DNA from: Sheuella sp.
Lineage (GTDB): Bacteria > Pseudomonadota > Gammaproteobacteria > Burkholderiales > Burkholderiaceae_B
Assembly (NCBI GenBank): GCA_030650995.1
Contig: JAUSCY010000064.1
Span: forward strand, 1 to 36,448
DNA length: 36,448 bases
Direction of reading: 5' to 3'
Part shown: positions 23,168 to 32,692 of the stretch, piece after piece
Position numbering within the stretch: position 1 is the first letter of the stretch
Layout of the letters: every line of letters starts with the position of its first letter
Made by a program: the position numbers and the translations under genes
The notes under the pieces: generated by a model
Seen by the model: only the letters and a program-made list of their open reading frames with translations
What the model was told of the DNA's origin: nothing
Databases searched by the model: none

Positions 23168-26100
23168 ATGAGTCACTTTTTAGATCGCTTACAGTTTTTT
23201 TCGAAAACCAAAGAGACCTTTTCAAACGGTCATGGTGCTGTCGTGGCAGAAGACCGTCAATGGGAGGATGCTTATCGTCAGCGCTGGCAGCATGACAAAA
23301 TTGTTCGCTCAACGCATGGTGTGAATTGCACGGGATCATGTTCGTGGAAGGTCTACGTCAAAAGCGGTTTAATTACCTGGGAAACTCAGCAAACTGATTA
23401 CCCGAGGACACGACCAGACCTCCCAAATCATGAGCCACGTGGATGTCCGCGTGGAGCATCCTACAGTTGGTATGTGTATTCGGCGCAGCGTGTCAAACAC
23501 CCGATGGTGCGCGGCCGTTTAATGGAAATGTGGCGTGACGCGCGTAAAACGATGGATCCGATCGATGCGTGGGAATACATCAGCCAGAATCCCGAGCGTG
23601 CCAAGCGATACAAAAGTGTGCGTGGTCTGGGTGGCTTTGTCCGGGCAGACTGGGATACCGTGACCGAGATCATCGCAGCAGCGAATGCGATGACGATCAA
23701 AAAATACGGTCCGGACCGTATTGTCGGATTCTCTCCGATTCCTGCAATGTCTATGGTGTCCTACGCAGCGGGCGCACGTTATCTGAGTCTGATTGGCGGT
23801 GCCTGTCTGAGTTTTTATGACTGGTATTGCGATTTGCCACCTGCCAGTCCACAGGTATGGGGAGAGCAAACTGATGTGCCTGAGTCGGCTGACTGGTACA
23901 ACTCGACATACCTGATGGTTTGGGGATCGAACGTTCCGCAGACACGAACGCCTGATGCGCACTTCTATACGGAAGTCCGCTACAAAGGTACAAAAACTGT
24001 CGCCGTCTCAAGTGATTTTGGCGAGATGGTCAAATTTGGCGATATATGGCTTGCGCCCAAGCAAGGTACGGACGCAGCGCTCGCGATGGCGATGGGCCAT
24101 GTCGTAATGAAAGAGTTTCATTTAAGCGGGAAGTCTGAGTACTTCCGGGATTATTCGAAGCAATACACCGATATGCCGATGCTGGTGATGTTGCGCGAGC
24201 TTAATGGTGGATTAGTTCCAGACCATTTCTTGCGTGCATCGCACCTCGCAGATAATCACGGTGAGACGAACAATCCGGATTGGAAAACTTTGTTGATAGA
24301 TGCCGTCACAGGTGAGTTAGTTGTACCCAATGGTGCAATCGGCTTGCGTTGGGGAGAGGGCGCCGTCAACGAAGGTAAACAGCTCGGACGCTGGAATCTT
24401 GAGAAAAAGGATGCCGCTTCAGGCCGTGAAGTCGATCCGGTACTGAGTATGGTGGATGTGGAGCACGAGATCGCTGGTGTGAGCTTTCCATATTTCGGAG
24501 CTGAGCACGAGGAGTTGCTGGTTCGTAATGTTCCTGTCAAACGTATGGTGCTTGCTGATGGAACAAGCGTGCTTGTCACAACAGTTTATGACCTGCAGAT
24601 GGCCAACTATGGCGTGGATCGCGGACTGGGTGGCGGTAATGTCGCGACAAGCTTCGACGACGATGTGCCATACACACCTGCCTGGCAGGAAAAGCACACG
24701 ACTGTGCCGCGTCATCTCGTGATTCAGGTCGCGCGTGAGTTCGCACAAAACGCGCACGATACGCACGGCAAATCAATGGTTATTGTCGGCGCTGCGCTGA
24801 ATCACTGGTACCACATGGATATGACCTACCGTGGCATCATTAATTTATTAATGATGTGCGGTTGTGTCGGTCAGAGCGGTGGCGGTTGGGCGCACTATGT
24901 TGGTCAGGAAAAATTGCGACCGCAGTTCGGCTGGGCACCATTGGCATTTGGTCTGGATTGGTCGCGTCCTCCCCGTCAGATGAATGGAACCAGTTTCTTT
25001 TATGCGCACACCAGTCAGTGGCGCCATGAAAAACTGCACGTTGACGAAATACTTTCGCCGACGGCGGATGCAGCTAAATATAAAAACATGAGCATGCTCG
25101 ATTTGAATGCCAAGTCGGAGCGGATGGGCTGGTTACCATCAGCGCCTCAGCTAGAAACTAATCCACTTGATGTGGTGGCAGCGGCAGAGGCACAGGGTAA
25201 AGATCCGGTGTCTTATGTAACAGAAAACCTTAAGAATGGCAGCCTGAATATGAGCTGCGACGATCCGGATAATCCTGCGAACTTTCCGCGCAATATGTTC
25301 GTCTGGAGATCGAACATTCTGGGTTCAAGCGGCAAGGGTCATGAATATTTCCTGAAATATTTTCTTGGCACGCAGAATGCCCTGTTTGGTGATGAAGCTG
25401 ACGCGATTAAACCGAGCGAAGTCAAATTCCGCGAGGAGGCTGCGGAGGGTAAGCTTGATCTGATCACTGTGCTTGATTTCCGCATGAGTACGACTTGCCT
25501 GTATGGGGATATCGTTCTGCCTACCGCGACATGGTATGAAAAGGATGACCTCAATACCTCAGACATGCACCCTTTTATTCATCCGCTGAGTGAAGCCGTC
25601 CAGCCATTATGGGAAAGTAAGACAGACTGGGAAATCTACAAACTGATCGCTAAAAAGTTCAGTGAAATTGCAGGACCATATCTTGGCACCCGCAAGGATA
25701 TTGTTCTCACACCTCTCATGCACGATACCCCCGGTGAACTGGGCCAGGCCTTTGAACCAAAAGACTGGAAGCTTGGAGAGTGTGATTTGATTCCAGGTAA
25801 AACCGCGCCAAACATGACCGTGGTAGAGCGCAACTACAGTGATATTTACCGCAAATTCACCTCGGTCGGTCCATTGCTGGAAAAATTGGGTAATGGCGGC
25901 AAAGGGATTGGCTGGGATACCAAGCATGAGGTACATGAGCTCGCTGGAATTACCAAGACTGTCACTGAAGAGGGTGTCAGCAAAGGGCGACCAAGGCTAG
26001 ATACAGCGATAGATGCGGCCGAGATGATTCTGACCTTCGCACCAGAGACCAATGGTCATGTTTCTGTCAAAGCATGGCAAGCCTTGTCTAAAATAACTGG

Positions 26101-26896
26101 GCGTGACCATACGCACCTTGCTGCAGGCCGCGAACACGACAAGATTCGTTTTCGTGATGTGCAGGCACAGCCACGCAAGATTATCTCGGCACCGACATGG
26201 TCGGGCCTGGAGAGTGAAGAGGTCAGCTACAGCGCCGGCTACACCAATGTTCACGAGTTGATACCTTGGCGCACGCTGACAGGCCGGCAGCAGTTTTACC
26301 AGGACCATCGCTGGATGCTTGATTTTGGCGAAGGCTCTTGTGTGTACAAACCAGCGATTGACACCAAAACCATTAAGCCGATGCTGGGAGTCAAGCCGAA
26401 CGGTCAAAAGGAAATCGTGCTGAATTGGCTCACGCCGCACCAGAAATGGGGCATCCATTCAACCTACTCTGACAACTTGCGGATGTTGACACTCAGCCGG
26501 GGAGGGCCGCATGTCTGGATTTCAGAAATTGAAGCGAAACAGGCCGGCCTGGTAGACAACGATTGGGTTGAGGTGTTCAACGTGAACGGAACGCTGACAG
26601 CGCGGGTCGTTGTCAGTCAGCGCATCCCCAACGGTGTTTGTCTGATGTATCACGCACAGGAAAAAATCATCAATACACCTGGAGCTGAAATGAGTGGTCA
26701 GCGCGGTGGAATCCATAATTCGGTTACCCGTACGGTGCTCAAGCCCACCCATATGATTGGTGGATACGCTCAACAGGCCTGGGGGTTCAATTATTACGGA
26801 ACTGTCGGCAGTAACCGGGATGAGTTTGTGATTCTGCGCAAAATGAATAAGGTCGATTGGCTCGAAGACACGCTGGAAGAAGAGGTCGCAAAATGA
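23168..26896 (+). CDS. narG: Respiratory nitrate reductase alpha subunit NarG
   Basis: This 1242-residue molybdenum enzyme reduces nitrate to nitrite at the cytoplasmic face of the inner membrane. The FS0 iron-sulfur ligands are His50, Cys54, Cys58 and Cys93, at the same positions as in E. coli NarG. The molybdenum Asp is Asp218 in FYDWYCDLPP (E. coli Asp222). Length agrees with E. coli (1247). No twin-arginine signal is seen, consistent with a cytoplasm-facing enzyme. GGAG precedes the ATG. The stop overlaps the narH start (ATGA). Confidence 0.97.
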   Translation: MSHFLDRLQFFSKTKETFSNGHGAVVAEDRQWEDAYRQRWQHDKIVRSTHGVNCTGSCSWKVYVKSGLITWETQQTDYPRTRPDLPNHEPRGCPRGASYSWYVYSAQRVKHPMVRGRLMEMWRDARKTMDPIDAWEYISQNPERAKRYKSVRGLGGFVRADWDTVTEIIAAANAMTIKKYGPDRIVGFSPIPAMSMVSYAAGARYLSLIGGACLSFYDWYCDLPPASPQVWGEQTDVPESADWYNSTYLMVWGSNVPQTRTPDAHFYTEVRYKGTKTVAVSSDFGEMVKFGDIWLAPKQGTDAALAMAMGHVVMKEFHLSGKSEYFRDYSKQYTDMPMLVMLRELNGGLVPDHFLRASHLADNHGETNNPDWKTLLIDAVTGELVVPNGAIGLRWGEGAVNEGKQLGRWNLEKKDAASGREVDPVLSMVDVEHEIAGVSFPYFGAEHEELLVRNVPVKRMVLADGTSVLVTTVYDLQMANYGVDRGLGGGNVATSFDDDVPYTPAWQEKHTTVPRHLVIQVAREFAQNAHDTHGKSMVIVGAALNHWYHMDMTYRGIINLLMMCGCVGQSGGGWAHYVGQEKLRPQFGWAPLAFGLDWSRPPRQMNGTSFFYAHTSQWRHEKLHVDEILSPTADAAKYKNMSMLDLNAKSERMGWLPSAPQLETNPLDVVAAAEAQGKDPVSYVTENLKNGSLNMSCDDPDNPANFPRNMFVWRSNILGSSGKGHEYFLKYFLGTQNALFGDEADAIKPSEVKFREEAAEGKLDLITVLDFRMSTTCLYGDIVLPTATWYEKDDLNTSDMHPFIHPLSEAVQPLWESKTDWEIYKLIAKKFSEIAGPYLGTRKDIVLTPLMHDTPGELGQAFEPKDWKLGECDLIPGKTAPNMTVVERNYSDIYRKFTSVGPLLEKLGNGGKGIGWDTKHEVHELAGITKTVTEEGVSKGRPRLDTAIDAAEMILTFAPETNGHVSVKAWQALSKITGRDHTHLAAGREHDKIRFRDVQAQPRKIISAPTWSGLESEEVSYSAGYTNVHELIPWRTLTGRQQFYQDHRWMLDFGEGSCVYKPAIDTKTIKPMLGVKPNGQKEIVLNWLTPHQKWGIHSTYSDNLRMLTLSRGGPHVWISEIEAKQAGLVDNDWVEVFNVNGTLTARVVVSQRIPNGVCLMYHAQEKIINTPGAEMSGQRGGIHNSVTRTVLKPTHMIGGYAQQAWGFNYYGTVGSNRDEFVILRKMNKVDWLEDTLEEEVAK

Positions 26897-28446
26897 AAAT
26901 TCGCGCACAAGTAGGGATGGTGCTGAATCTGGACAAATGTATCGGTTGCCATACATGCTCGGTCACTTGCAAAAACGTCTGGACTAGCCGCGATGGGGTT
27001 GAGTACGCCTGGTTCAATAACGTTGAAACAAAACCTGGTATTGGTTACCCCAAGGAGTGGGAGAACCAGAAGAAATGGTTGGGAGGCTGGCAGCGAACGG
27101 CTTCGGGCAAGTTAGAACCCCGTCAGGGAAGCAAGTTGAGGATTTTGGCAAATATTTTTGCAAATCCTAACTTGCCAGCGATTGATGATTATTACGAACC
27201 CTTTACTTACGATTATGAGCATTTGCAAAATGCTCCGCTAAGCAAGACACCGCCAACAGCGCGGCCAATTTCTGTCATTACTGGCAAGAAAATGGAAAAA
27301 ATAGAATGGGGTCCGAACTGGGAGGATGATCTCGGCGGAGAGTTCCATTCGCGTAGTCGAGATGCATTATTTGAGGGTGTTCAAAAGGAGATGTATTCAA
27401 CTTTTGAAAATACCTTCATGATGTACTTGCCAAGATTATGTGAACACTGTCTGAATCCTACGTGCGTCGCAAGTTGTCCCTCTGGTTCGATTTACAAACG
27501 AGAGGACGATGGCATCGTTCTGGTTGATCAGGATAAATGCCGTGGATGGCGGATGTGTATTTCAGGCTGTCCTTACAAAAAGATTTACTACAACTGGCAA
27601 AGTGGTAAGGCTGAAAAATGCACATTCTGTTATCCGCGTATTGAGGCCGGTCAACCCACCGTTTGTTCAGAGACTTGCGTGGGTCGAATTCGTTATCTCG
27701 GTGTGATGTTGTATGACGCAGACAAAATCGAAGGGGCAGCATCCGTTGGCAACGAACAGGATCTGTATCAGAGTCAGCTTGATGTGTTCCTGGATCCTCA
27801 CTCTGACGAGGTGATCGCAGAGGCACGCGCACAGGGTATTCCTGAGAGCTGGCTGGAGGCCGCGCGCAAATCGCCGGTATACAAAATGGCTTGTGAATGG
27901 AAAGTCGCTTTTCCTCTGCATCCCGAATATCGGACTTTGCCAATGGTGTGGTACATCCCTCCGCTTTCGCCTATTCAGAATGCCGCAGAAGCCGGACACA
28001 TGGGAATGAATGGAATTATCCCTGATGTAAAGAGCTTGCGTATTCCCATCAAGTATCTGGCTAACCTCCTGACTGCAGGAAAAGAGGAGCCGGTGCTGCA
28101 CGCACTTGAGCGGATGCTTGCAATGCGGGCGTTCAAACGCTCAGAAACGGTACATGGCGAAAAAGATCTGGTGGTGCTTGAGCAAGTCGGATTATCTGAA
28201 GAGATGGTTGAAGATATGTATCAGATCATGGCGATTGCCAATTACGAGGATCGTTTCGTTGTGCCATCTAGTCATAAAGAAATGGTGGAGGATAGCTTTA
28301 ACGAAAAAGGCAGCTGCGGTTTCACCTTCGGTAACGGTTGTTCTGGCGGGACTTCGGACGGAACTTTGTTTGGTAAGAAAAAACAAGGTAGCGATATTTT
28401 TATTGAAATGCCTAAATCGCGTAAAGCACGCACAGAAACAATTTGA
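26893..28446 (+). CDS. narH: Respiratory nitrate reductase beta subunit NarH
   Basis: This 517-residue electron-transfer subunit begins at the ATG overlapping the narG stop. Four Cys groups for FS1-FS4 are visible: DKCIGCHTCSVTCKN near the N-terminus, CEHCLNPTCVASCPSG, CRGWRMCISGCPYKK (with the Trp that marks the 3Fe-4S cluster) and KCTFCYPRIEAGQPTVC. It passes electrons from the NarI hemes to NarG. The C-terminus has a Gly- and Cys-containing tail (GSCGFTFGNGCSGG). A hairpin lies between this gene and narJ. Confidence 0.97.
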   Translation: MKIRAQVGMVLNLDKCIGCHTCSVTCKNVWTSRDGVEYAWFNNVETKPGIGYPKEWENQKKWLGGWQRTASGKLEPRQGSKLRILANIFANPNLPAIDDYYEPFTYDYEHLQNAPLSKTPPTARPISVITGKKMEKIEWGPNWEDDLGGEFHSRSRDALFEGVQKEMYSTFENTFMMYLPRLCEHCLNPTCVASCPSGSIYKREDDGIVLVDQDKCRGWRMCISGCPYKKIYYNWQSGKAEKCTFCYPRIEAGQPTVCSETCVGRIRYLGVMLYDADKIEGAASVGNEQDLYQSQLDVFLDPHSDEVIAEARAQGIPESWLEAARKSPVYKMACEWKVAFPLHPEYRTLPMVWYIPPLSPIQNAAEAGHMGMNGIIPDVKSLRIPIKYLANLLTAGKEEPVLHALERMLAMRAFKRSETVHGEKDLVVLEQVGLSEEMVEDMYQIMAIANYEDRFVVPSSHKEMVEDSFNEKGSCGFTFGNGCSGGTSDGTLFGKKKQGSDIFIEMPKSRKARTETI

Positions 28447-28453
28447 ACTTAAG

Positions 28454-28480
28454 TCCTGACCATTTAAAAGATGGTCAGGA
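28454..28480 (+). promoter_or_regulatory. narH-narJ intergenic hairpin overlapping the narJ ribosome-binding site
   Basis: TCCTGACCAT (28454-28463) pairs perfectly with ATGGTCAGGA (28471-28480) around a 7-base TTAAAAG loop, giving 10 base pairs. The 3' arm includes the first bases of the AGGAGGGAG ribosome-binding site of narJ (28477-28485; ATG at 28493). The structure could limit narJ translation relative to narGH. That role is inference. Confidence 0.6.
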
Positions 28481-28492
28481 GGGAGAATCATC

Positions 28493-29161
28493 ATGCAGGA
28501 CTTTAAATTACTGTCAGCGCTGTTGTGTTATCCGGATCAGGCGCTAATGGATTCGTTACCTGAGATACGTGCGATGGTCTCTGACAGTGCCAGCTTGTCT
28601 GGACGGCTAGAGCCACTGCTGGATTATCTGGAGAGTGATTCAGTCATCGCTATTCAGGAAAACTACGTCGCAACTTTTGACCGTAATCAACGGCATAGTT
28701 TGCATTTATTTGAACATATCCATGGAGAAAGTCGCGACAGAGGCCAAGCCATGGTTGACTTATTGACCGAGTATCGAAAGAACGGTTTCGATATGGTGAC
28801 CAATGAGTTGCCAGACTATGTTCCGCTCTTCCTTGAGTTTCTTGCGCAGTTGTCAACAGATCAAGCCCAGCATTTCCTTGGCGATGCCATTCACGTACTG
28901 GCTATGATCGGCAATAAACTTACCGCAAATGCAAGTCCCTATGCAGTAATTTTTGATGTTCTTCGCGCGCAGTGTCTGACACAGCCACTTCCTTTCGAGG
29001 AACCGCCTGTGCGCGATATGGATGAGGCGATGGAAACTTTCGGGCCAGGAGCCGATGGTGTGGAGCCTTTACTGAAGCCTTCCGCAGCGCAAACAATCAA
29101 TTTCTATCCAAGAAAGCCCAACATTCCCGGTGGAGCTTCACAGTCCATCAAGCAATGCTGA
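28493..29161 (+). CDS. narJ: Nitrate reductase molybdenum cofactor assembly chaperone NarJ
   Basis: This 222-residue system-specific chaperone helps insert the molybdenum cofactor into NarG and dock NarGH on NarI. It is not part of the final enzyme. Typical features: LLSALLCYPDQALMDSLPEI at the start, then NYVATFDRNQRHSLHLFEHIHGESRDRGQAMVDL-type central helices and the ELPDYVPLFLEFLAQL motif shared by TorD/NarJ proteins. A strong AGGAGGGAG ribosome-binding site is present but partly folded in the preceding hairpin. narI follows after 19 bases. Confidence 0.95.
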   Translation: MQDFKLLSALLCYPDQALMDSLPEIRAMVSDSASLSGRLEPLLDYLESDSVIAIQENYVATFDRNQRHSLHLFEHIHGESRDRGQAMVDLLTEYRKNGFDMVTNELPDYVPLFLEFLAQLSTDQAQHFLGDAIHVLAMIGNKLTANASPYAVIFDVLRAQCLTQPLPFEEPPVRDMDEAMETFGPGADGVEPLLKPSAAQTINFYPRKPNIPGGASQSIKQC

Positions 29162-29180
29162 TTGCGATCAGGAGCACATT

Positions 29181-29864
29181 ATGAGTTATATGAACTTTTT
29201 CGTTTTTGGAATTTATCCTTATATTGCCTTGACGATCTTTTTACTCGGAAGCCTGGTCAGGTTTGAGCGTGAGCAATATACCTGGAAAAGTGACTCTTCC
29301 CAATTGTTATATCGCGGGCAGTTGCGCCTGGGCAATATCTTGTTCCATATCGGTATTCTGGGACTGTTTTTTGGTCACATGTTTGGGTTGCTCACGCCGC
29401 TTTGGGTCTGGCATGCGCTTGGCGTGTCGCATGGCCTCAAGCAGATGGTTGCAGTGGTTGCCGGAGGAGTGATGGGTGTTATTTGCCTTGCAGGTTTGTC
29501 AATATTGATTTATCGCAGATTTACCAATGCCCGTATTTCAGCAGTCACTACGACGGGTGACAAGATTTTGCTGTTATGGATTTTAGGGGCGTTATTGCTT
29601 GGTTTGGCAACCATTACACAATCAGTCAAACACAGCGATGGTTCTGTGATGGTGTTGCTGATGATGTGGGCACAACACCTGCTGACATTCCAGGGTGATG
29701 CATCGACATTCATGCTTGAGGCGCCGCTCTTGTTTAAATTGCATATGTTCATGGGTATGACACTGTTTGTGATTTTTCCTTTCACGCGCCTTGTGCATGT
29801 ATGGAGCGGTTTTGCATCTGTGACATATCTGGTTCGTCCGTGGCAACTAGTACGTCGTCGTTAA
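29181..29864 (+). CDS. narI: Respiratory nitrate reductase gamma subunit NarI (cytochrome b)
   Basis: This 227-residue membrane subunit oxidises quinol and carries two b-type hemes. The start MSYMNFFVFGIYPYIALT follows CAGGAG; the longer frame overlapping narJ is unlikely. Five membrane segments are visible. Heme ligands are His residues in LFHIGILGLFFGHMFG (second helix) and in LFKLHMFMGMTLFVIF and FTRLVHVWSG (fifth-helix region). It completes narGHJI. Downstream a strong hairpin separates it from the PpiC-type gene. Confidence 0.96.
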   Translation: MSYMNFFVFGIYPYIALTIFLLGSLVRFEREQYTWKSDSSQLLYRGQLRLGNILFHIGILGLFFGHMFGLLTPLWVWHALGVSHGLKQMVAVVAGGVMGVICLAGLSILIYRRFTNARISAVTTTGDKILLLWILGALLLGLATITQSVKHSDGSVMVLLMMWAQHLLTFQGDASTFMLEAPLLFKLHMFMGMTLFVIFPFTRLVHVWSGFASVTYLVRPWQLVRRR

Positions 29865-29893
29865 TCTATGCGCAGGTAGAGGCTGTAATTGAT

Positions 29894-29919
29894 TCCATCT
29901 GTTCAATTGAACGGATGGA
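29894..29919 (+). promoter_or_regulatory. Near-perfect hairpin between narI and the PpiC-type gene
   Basis: Bases 29894-29904 pair with 29909-29919 around an AATT loop. Ten of the 11 pairs are Watson-Crick, with one T-G wobble at 29900/29913. The structure sits 23 bases before the next ATG and is not followed by a T-run, so it may act as a partial terminator or protect the narGHJI transcript end. Function is inferred. Confidence 0.5.
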
Positions 29920-29942
29920 GCCTGTATCTTAAGGAGAGGGTT

Positions 29943-30689
29943 ATGAGTGTGCGGGTCAATGATGTTGAAATTACCGATGACGAAATAGATGCTGAAATTC
30001 GACATCATGAACGTGCGCAACGTCCTCTCGATGATGCGCTGCGTACGCTCGTTATTCAGCGCGTTTTAATTGACGAGGCCAAGCGGTTAGGTATCGATGC
30101 GACTGATCCCGAAACCGCCACTACCTTGTTGCTAGAGCGCGAGGTTCATTGCCCGGTCGCAAGTATCGAGGATTGTCAGCGTCATTATCACAGTCATCCA
30201 GAACATTTCACTGTCGGAGAGCTGGTCAGTGGCAGTCATATTCTTTTGCAAGTGACGCCGGATGTTGATCTGGAACTTCTGCGTAATAAAGCGACAGCTA
30301 TTCTGGCAGAGCTACTCGCAGATCCGGGCGAATTTTTTGAATATGCAAAACGCTATTCGAATTGTCCGTCATCAAGCATTGGAGGAAGTCTCGGACAGTT
30401 ATCACGCGGCGATACAGTGCCTGAATTTGATCGTGCAATTTTTTCGGCGATGGTGCCAGGATTGCTGGATTATGTCGTGCAAACCCGATTCGGTTTTCAC
30501 ATCATCAGAGTTGATCAGGTGATACCAGGCAGACTGCTACCATTCCACCAGGTTAGCAACCAGATTGCCAATGCTTTGCATGCCGCGAGTGTGGATCGCG
30601 CTACCCAGCAGTACTTAAAAGTGTTGGTCAGTCGCGCAAGTCTTGATGGCATCAGTCTTGATGCTGAAAGCGGATTGTTGGTCCAGTAG
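29943..30689 (+). CDS. PpiC/parvulin-type peptidyl-prolyl isomerase of the nar operon (NifM-like)
   Basis: This 248-residue protein starts at an ATG with a strong AAGGAGAGG site. An N-terminal helical part (residues 1-90, including IDAEIRHHERAQRPLDDALR) precedes a parvulin domain (about 95-195) with SGSHILLQV, FFEYAKRYSNCPSSSIGGSLGQLSRG, VPEFDRAIF and TRFGFHIIRV. No signal peptide is visible, so it is probably cytoplasmic. A similar gene follows narI in Pseudomonas aeruginosa and other bacteria, and a role in folding the nitrate reductase is commonly assumed. It is the last gene of the operon; a moaA-type gene does not follow. Confidence 0.88.
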   Translation: MSVRVNDVEITDDEIDAEIRHHERAQRPLDDALRTLVIQRVLIDEAKRLGIDATDPETATTLLLEREVHCPVASIEDCQRHYHSHPEHFTVGELVSGSHILLQVTPDVDLELLRNKATAILAELLADPGEFFEYAKRYSNCPSSSIGGSLGQLSRGDTVPEFDRAIFSAMVPGLLDYVVQTRFGFHIIRVDQVIPGRLLPFHQVSNQIANALHAASVDRATQQYLKVLVSRASLDGISLDAESGLLVQ

Positions 30690-30942
30690 CGTCAATCTCG
30701 CACACATTTGTCTGTAATCGTAAATACTTAAAATCGACGTAGCGTTTTTATTGTTTTATGACAGATGAAACTGTCTCCACAGCCTATTGCAAATAAGCTT
30801 GGTGATTCTCCAATCAGTGCGTTTAAGGCTATTATTGTCAAATCACAAAATATCTAACGTTGTGGTCTCACGACTGAGGGCCAGACTTAAATGGATGAGG
30901 TTAGCAATGCCATCATTACAGGTGCATACGGATCGTTCTTCA

Positions 30943-31479
30943 ATGCGTCTTTGCCATCGCAAACGATCGAGGGTTGTGACAGGATTAATTTTGGGGGGGG
31001 TGGGATTGCTTATTTCAGGCTGCGCCCAGGTATCTTCTGTCCAGCCAGGGACACCTATCGCAGATGTGATTCGTAAATTCGGCCGGCCAGTGGTGACATG
31101 CGCACAGTCTGATGGCTCGCGACGTATGGTCTGGACCGAACAACCTCAGGGGGAAACAGCATTTGCTTTAGTTGTTGGCCCTGATAAACGCGTAGGCGCG
31201 CCTGACCAGTTACTTGACGATAACCACTTTGCGATCCTCTCTAATGGTGAAACCTGGACTGCTGAAAAAATCCGATGTCAGTTCGGACCACCCGCGAACA
31301 TCACGACCGTAGGCTTTGGTCAGTCTAAACAGTGGGTGTGGGGCTATCGCTATATGCAACCCGCTGCTTTTGCTGCCATGATGTACATCTATATGGGGAA
31401 TGACGGCAATGCAATGACACGTTATGAATCTGTTCCAGATCCAGATCGTAATGAAGAGGTCATGGGCGGCCGGGGTTAA
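30943..31479 (+). CDS. Small lipoprotein of unknown function
   Basis: The chosen start gives a standard lipoprotein signal: MRLCHRKRSR, a hydrophobic VVTGLILGGVGLLI stretch and the lipobox ISGC. Upstream in-frame ATGs at 30907 (with a GAGG site) and 30895 would lengthen the basic region. The mature part, about 150 residues, has two SmpA/OmlA-like turns (PGTPIADVIRKFGRP and TAEKIRCQFGPPANI), suggesting a distant envelope-assembly lipoprotein fold, and ends in VPDPDRNEEVMGGRG. BenE starts 5 bases after its stop, so the two are probably cotranscribed. I do not recognise a specific function. Confidence 0.7.
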   Translation: MRLCHRKRSRVVTGLILGGVGLLISGCAQVSSVQPGTPIADVIRKFGRPVVTCAQSDGSRRMVWTEQPQGETAFALVVGPDKRVGAPDQLLDDNHFAILSNGETWTAEKIRCQFGPPANITTVGFGQSKQWVWGYRYMQPAAFAAMMYIYMGNDGNAMTRYESVPDPDRNEEVMGGRG

Positions 31480-31484
31480 TCCGC

Positions 31485-32651
31485 ATGCATCGCGGTTTGT
31501 CGCGCTGGCTATCAATTTCCCATATTTCGTCTGGATTTATTGCGGTCCTGGTGGGGTACACCAGTTCTGCTGCGATTGTTTTTCAGGCTGCACACACCGT
31601 TGGGGCTTCACCCGCTGAAATCTCATCCTGGCTGTGGGCGCTTGGGGTTGGCATGGGAGCGACATGTATTGGTTTATCCCTTTATTTTAAAAGCCCTATC
31701 CTGACTGCCTGGTCTACGCCCGGTGCTGCTTTGCTGATTACAGGACTTGCTGGCTTGTCTTTGTCAGAGGCGATCGGTATTTTCTTGTTTAATTCGCTGC
31801 TGATTACTATCGCTGGTTTTTCTGGCTGGTTTGAGCGACTGATGCGTCATGTACCTAAATCGCTCGCTGCAGCAATGCTTGCTGGTGTGTTGTTGCGTTT
31901 TGGTCTGGATGTATTTGTTGTGCTGCCGACCCAGGGAGTTCTGGTCGGTTTAATGCTGGTCTGCTATTTGCTGGGGAGACGTTTTTTTCCTTTGTACGCG
32001 GTGCCAACAACTTTTCTGATCGGATTGCTTGTCGCGAGTGTGCAGGGGTTGCTCGTATTTGAATCAATCCGGGTGGAATTTGCCCAACCGGTATTGATGC
32101 CCCCGACATTTGTATTGTCCAGCCTGATTGGCGTTGGATTGCCCCTTTTCGTTGTTTCGATGGCTTCACAAAATGTGCCAGGTCTGGCGGTCTTGCGAGC
32201 AAATGGATATAACACGCCCGCTTCGCCACTGGTCGGGTGGACTGGTTTCACGGGTTTGATACTGGCACCCTTCGGAGGATTTTCATTCAATCTTGCTGCG
32301 ATCACCGCAGCGATCTGTATAAGTAAAGATTCCGATCCAGACCCAAAGAGACGATATCTGGCCACAGTGTGGGCGGGTATATTTTATTTATTAACCGGTA
32401 TTTTTGGTGCGACGGTCGTCAATATTTTTGCCGCATTTCCAAGTGCCTTGATTATTGGTATTGCAGGTCTTGCCTTGCTCGGAACCATTGGCAATGGACT
32501 GGTTGTGGCGTTACAAGATGAGAAAGAACGCGATGCCGCTTTAATCACCTTTCTTGTAACGGCTTCAGGGTTAACGTTGTTTGGAATCGGTAGTGGGTTC
32601 TGGGGCTTACTCTTCGGTATGGCAACAGCGTGGATTAATCGCAGAAACTGA
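31485..32651 (+). CDS. benE: Benzoate/H+ symporter BenE family transporter
   Basis: This 388-residue inner-membrane protein has about 12 hydrophobic segments. It matches BenE: SISHISSGFIAVLVGYTSSAAIVFQAA at the start, SPILTAWSTPGAALL, VGLPLFVVSMASQNVPG, and the APFGGFSFNLAAITAAICI segment. The family imports benzoate with protons. No benzoate degradation genes are in the window, and the substrate may be another aromatic acid. The gene is closely coupled to the preceding lipoprotein and converges with the amidase gene. Confidence 0.9.
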   Translation: MHRGLSRWLSISHISSGFIAVLVGYTSSAAIVFQAAHTVGASPAEISSWLWALGVGMGATCIGLSLYFKSPILTAWSTPGAALLITGLAGLSLSEAIGIFLFNSLLITIAGFSGWFERLMRHVPKSLAAAMLAGVLLRFGLDVFVVLPTQGVLVGLMLVCYLLGRRFFPLYAVPTTFLIGLLVASVQGLLVFESIRVEFAQPVLMPPTFVLSSLIGVGLPLFVVSMASQNVPGLAVLRANGYNTPASPLVGWTGFTGLILAPFGGFSFNLAAITAAICISKDSDPDPKRRYLATVWAGIFYLLTGIFGATVVNIFAAFPSALIIGIAGLALLGTIGNGLVVALQDEKERDAALITFLVTASGLTLFGIGSGFWGLLFGMATAWINRRN

Positions 32652-32680
32652 CACCCTCTCAGGCAAAGAACGGGTGTCAG
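32648..32680. terminator. Hairpin between convergent benE and amidase genes
   Basis: CTGACACCC (32648-32656) pairs perfectly with GGGTGTCAG (32672-32680) around a 15-base loop. It begins in the benE stop codon and ends 13 bases before the amidase stop, so it may serve both genes. There is no clear T-run. Confidence 0.5.
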
Positions 32681-32692
32681 CATAGCCAAGGT

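Noticed and set aside
30760-30775. GACAG/CTGTC hairpin after the PpiC-type gene as a terminator
   Set aside because: Only 5 base pairs with a 6-base loop and no T-run; such structures are common by chance. The 253-base gap 30690-30942 shows nothing else I can support.
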